Positions 61,906 to 64,000 of a DNA stretch of 64,000 bases are shown here, piece by piece. The stretch comes from Vibrio chagasii (lineage in GTDB: Bacteria > Pseudomonadota > Gammaproteobacteria > Enterobacterales > Vibrionaceae): positions 170,413-234,412 of the forward strand of contig NZ_MSCI01000004.1 of NCBI RefSeq assembly GCF_002954585.1. The letters are read 5' to 3'. The number at the start of each line of letters is the position of its first letter. Position 1 is the stretch's first letter. The notes beneath the pieces are model-generated. The model ran no database searches and had not been told where the DNA came from. It saw only the letters and a list, made by a program, of their open reading frames with translations. A program made the translations under genes and the position numbers.

Positions 61906-62700
61906 ATGCGGTTGCTTCTCGATGGTCTTTGGCAAATTTCGCCATTGACGGATCTTTCTATTCCACAAGATGACATTACCTTTCCGGCTCCGTTGAGTTC
62001 AAAGCTCCCTGATACCTTGAGTGAAGAGCAAATCGCAGAGCAAGAGTGGCATTTAATGCACGACATTGAAGTCGATGATGCGATGCTGGCTTGCCCCTTT
62101 GTTGAACTAGTCGTTGCGGGTGTTGATTACTTTGCTGAAGTAAGACTCAATGGTGTGGCAGTCTTTGATTGTGATGGCAGTCAAGAAGAGTATCGTAAAG
62201 ACATTCGCCCTTACATGCAGCCAGGTCGAAATCGCTTTGAGATCCTGTTTCTTGAAGAAGAGGAAGGGTTGTTGCTCGAAGAAGATATGGATGAGCCATT
62301 ATCTTCGCTAACCATTGCCAAATTAGACTCTCGAATGGGTATTTGGCAAGCTCCTTATCTGCAGTTTGTTCGCAATGTGAAGCTCGACCAAGTTGTCACT
62401 GAGCAGATCTGGCACCACGGCGGTGGTTGTGAGTTTAAAGTGGATGTGATCTACCAGACGCTTAAAGCAGGGTTGGTATCGGCATCAATTAAGTTCGATG
62501 GTATGACACTGGTGATGCCGATAGATGTACGCGCAGAACACACTGGCGTAGTATTCCAAGTTGAAGCACCGATTGTTTTTAATGTTGATAAGCCCAACCC
62601 TAAGCATTTATATCAATTAGAGGTTGAGCTCGATGGGCAAAAAGAGAGCTCTTTTGTTGCTCTTAATCCTGCATCTTGTGTGAGTAATTTTTTACGCTAG
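61906..62700 (+). CDS. Glycosyl hydrolase 2 sugar-binding-like protein without catalytic domain
   Basis: A 264-residue protein. It resembles only the N-terminal jellyroll (GH2 galactose-binding-like) of beta-mannosidase/beta-glucuronidase: LLDGLWQISPLTD, VVAGVDYFAEVRLNGVAVF and SRMGIWQAPYLQF, then a second beta domain. No TIM barrel or catalytic glutamates follow; the ORF ends at 62700 and the next gene is on the other strand. It has no signal peptide. Possible roles are cytoplasmic carbohydrate binding or a remnant; the intact length and good codons argue for a maintained gene. Confidence 0.75.
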   Translation: MRLLLDGLWQISPLTDLSIPQDDITFPAPLSSKLPDTLSEEQIAEQEWHLMHDIEVDDAMLACPFVELVVAGVDYFAEVRLNGVAVFDCDGSQEEYRKDIRPYMQPGRNRFEILFLEEEEGLLLEEDMDEPLSSLTIAKLDSRMGIWQAPYLQFVRNVKLDQVVTEQIWHHGGGCEFKVDVIYQTLKAGLVSASIKFDGMTLVMPIDVRAEHTGVVFQVEAPIVFNVDKPNPKHLYQLEVELDGQKESSFVALNPASCVSNFLR

Positions 62701-62708
62701 AAGCTGCA

Positions 62709-63620
62709 CTACAACGTTTTGGCCATGGCTACTTCACAAGCGTCGTGGCCTGTTTCTCCCCAAGCACTCTCTAGGTGCTCAAAGCCTAACGCTTCATAAA
62801 GCTTAATCGCAGCTCCCAAACACTCTGTTGTTTCTAAGTACATCTGTTGATAACCCAATTGCTTGGCAAGCTTTAAACTTAAAGCTACGATGCGTTTTGC
62901 CAGCCCTTGTCCGCGAGTCTGTTTTAAGAAATACATCTTTTGTAGCTCACATACGTCTGGTCGACCTGCTAGTGGGGCAAAGCCGCCGCCGCCCACAACC
63001 TCACCTTGATACTCAATCACCCAGTACATCGCATTTTCTTGGCTATACACAGAGTACATGTCATCAAGTGTTGGGTCAGACACACCATAGCCTTTGTCTG
63101 CGGTTAGGCCATGTTCAGCAGAGACTTGTCGAATGACATCGGCAACTTGTTCGTTGTCAGTTTGAGTGAGTGGGCGCAATACAAACTCGTCAGCTTGGCA
63201 GACTTTAGTTAGCCCTTTGAGGTAAACCTCTAACCCAAGCTTTAACTGTTGCTGCTCATCTTCACTCAGGGCTTCTAGCATGCTGTCGAAAAATGCATTT
63301 TGCTGTTGGTCTAGTTCTGACAGCACCAGCTGTCCTCGAGTGGTGAGTGTGACCTTTTGACTGCGTTTGTCATTCGGATTCTCGATACTGTCGGTCAACT
63401 CTAACTTGTTTAGCCCTGCGACAGTACGACTGGCATTTGACTTGTCGACATTCAATCGTTGTGCGAGTTGGTTGATCGTCAGTGGTTGGAGTTGAATTTC
63501 TCCTAATGCATGAGCTTGGACTGGGGTTAGGGCGATTTCGCCACATTGCTTATCGAGCATACCCAGTAAGCGAACGGCTTGGCGGGAGTAGTGTCTTAGT
63601 TGTCGAGCATTCATCATCAC
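62709..63620 (-). CDS. MarR-type regulator fused to GNAT acetyltransferase
   Basis: The 303 residues carry an N-terminal MarR winged helix (~1-140; LTINQLAQRLNVDKSNASRTVAGL is the HTH, DKRSQKVTLT the wing) and a C-terminal GNAT domain (~150-303; QTRGQGLAKRIV is the acetyl-CoA loop, ALGFEHL the end). Such fusions are known in several bacteria; ligand and substrate are unknown. A 37-bp palindrome made of two TTGCGN3CGCAA sites sits just upstream (63651-63687), probably its own operator. Confidence 0.88.
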   Translation of the reverse strand: MMMNARQLRHYSRQAVRLLGMLDKQCGEIALTPVQAHALGEIQLQPLTINQLAQRLNVDKSNASRTVAGLNKLELTDSIENPNDKRSQKVTLTTRGQLVLSELDQQQNAFFDSMLEALSEDEQQQLKLGLEVYLKGLTKVCQADEFVLRPLTQTDNEQVADVIRQVSAEHGLTADKGYGVSDPTLDDMYSVYSQENAMYWVIEYQGEVVGGGGFAPLAGRPDVCELQKMYFLKQTRGQGLAKRIVALSLKLAKQLGYQQMYLETTECLGAAIKLYEALGFEHLESAWGETGHDACEVAMAKTL

Positions 63621-63650
63621 TTACCTTGTTTCCTTGCATCTTGAAATAAA

Positions 63651-63687
63651 GTTGCGCACCGCAATTAATTTAATTGCGGTGCGCAAC
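63651..63687. promoter_or_regulatory. 37-bp palindrome, candidate operator of the MarR-GNAT gene
   Basis: Two perfect 18-base arms flank one central base. Each arm holds a dyad site: TTGCGCACCGCAA on the left, TTGCGGTGCGCAA on the right. The two site centres are 22 bases apart, two helical turns, so two dimers could bind on one face. It starts 31 bases upstream of the MarR-GNAT start codon, overlapping the place where its promoter should be. Confidence 0.8.
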
Positions 63688-63743
63688 ATTGTCAATGATG
63701 AGAACTCGTTAGTTATAAAATAGAGGAGGTGACTCGCTCAATT

Positions 63744-63956
63744 TTAAGCATGTTGGTGAACGCAAAATTGTGGCGCTTGAGCGTCTGATTTACGTAACCA
63801 CACTTTCTCATGGAAGTAGTACGCGACTGTATTTAGAGCAGGCTCTAGCATCGCCATCACACCACCAACAAAGGCATCACCAGTCAACAAGTAGACCACG
63901 GTAAAAGCAACACTGAAGTGGATGGTCGCAAAGCTTGCGGTTTTTAATTTGGTCAT
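63744..63956 (-). CDS. DUF2061 family membrane protein, possibly truncated at the window edge
   Basis: From ATG 63956 the product has 70 residues with the DUF2061 pattern: ASFATIHFSVAFTVVYLLTGDAFVGGVMAMLEPALNTVAYYFHEKVW. This is two membrane helices and a His/Glu-containing loop. Upstream of the ATG the frame stays open to position 64000 (14 more codons, including WAQVPALKARQW) and no good ribosome site precedes the ATG, so the true start may lie beyond the window. Function unknown. Confidence 0.72.
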   Translation of the reverse strand: MTKLKTASFATIHFSVAFTVVYLLTGDAFVGGVMAMLEPALNTVAYYFHEKVWLRKSDAQAPQFCVHQHA

Positions 63957-64000
63957 CCACTGACGAGCTTTAAGCGCTGGAACTTGAGCCCACGCCTTTT

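Overview
This window is chromosomal DNA of a gammaproteobacterium, almost certainly a Vibrio. Three gene runs show this. The first follows the Escherichia coli ytf region: oapA/ytfB-fklB, cpdB, ytfJ-ytfK, msrA, tamA-tamB-ytfP, fbp, mpl, yjgA-pmbA. The second is the full yrbG-kdsD-kdsC-lptCAB-rpoN-hpf-ptsN-rapZ-ptsO block divergent from mlaFEDCB-ibaG-murA. The third is arcA-argF-pyrBI-ridA with rraB. Between these are Vibrio-type genes: a bifunctional ornithine-lipid synthase, a Zrg-type zinc uptake operon, and a SLC13 permease inside the cysDNC operon. I see no phage, insertion sequence, CRISPR array, tRNA or rRNA. The species is not determinable by reading; the Vibrio assignment is an inference from gene content and order.

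Layout. 1-5500: a 7-bp tandem repeat at the edge, a DUF2780 lipoprotein, fklB divergent from oapA, a DUF4405 membrane protein, an elaA-DMT exporter-AraC regulator unit, and a Crp/Fnr-type regulator. 5579-11282: seven tightly packed minus-strand genes (dedA, ATP-grasp, DinB, NRDE/TANGO2, YHS, a frameshifted DoxX-like gene, olsF), read here as one operon ending in ornithine-lipid synthesis. 11610-18827: cpdB as a predicted lipoprotein, then the sulfate activation operon cysD-cysN-permease-cysC. 18980-24684: a TIGR03899 protein, a 34-residue membrane peptide behind a Fur-like box, and the zinc operon behind a Zur-like box, with a 39-bp minisatellite in zrgA. 24750-35338: ytfK with a possible upstream leader ORF, msrA, tamA-tamB (outer-membrane assembly/lipid transport), ytfP, fbp, mpl, ubiX. 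35386-38940: a TPP riboswitch controlling thiB-thiP-thiQ. 39020-42457: yjgA, pmbA, mgtE. 42606-56101: the nitrogen PTS/sigma-54/LPS export block on the minus strand, and the Mla phospholipid transport operon with murA and plsC on the plus strand.

56210-60788 is a carbamoyl-phosphate neighbourhood: ridA, pyrI, pyrB with a leader peptide and attenuator, argF, and arcA. 61365-64000: rraB, an orphan GH2-like sugar-binding protein, a MarR-GNAT fusion behind a 37-bp palindrome, and a DUF2061 protein that may run off the window.

The cell-envelope theme is strong (olsF, dedA, tamAB, lptABC, kdsCD, mla, murA, plsC, mpl). The points most worth a second look are the olsF operon with its 14-bp-repeat frameshift and upstream palindrome, the MarR-GNAT operator, the Fur-linked micropeptide, the ytfK leader ORF, and the pyrBI leader.
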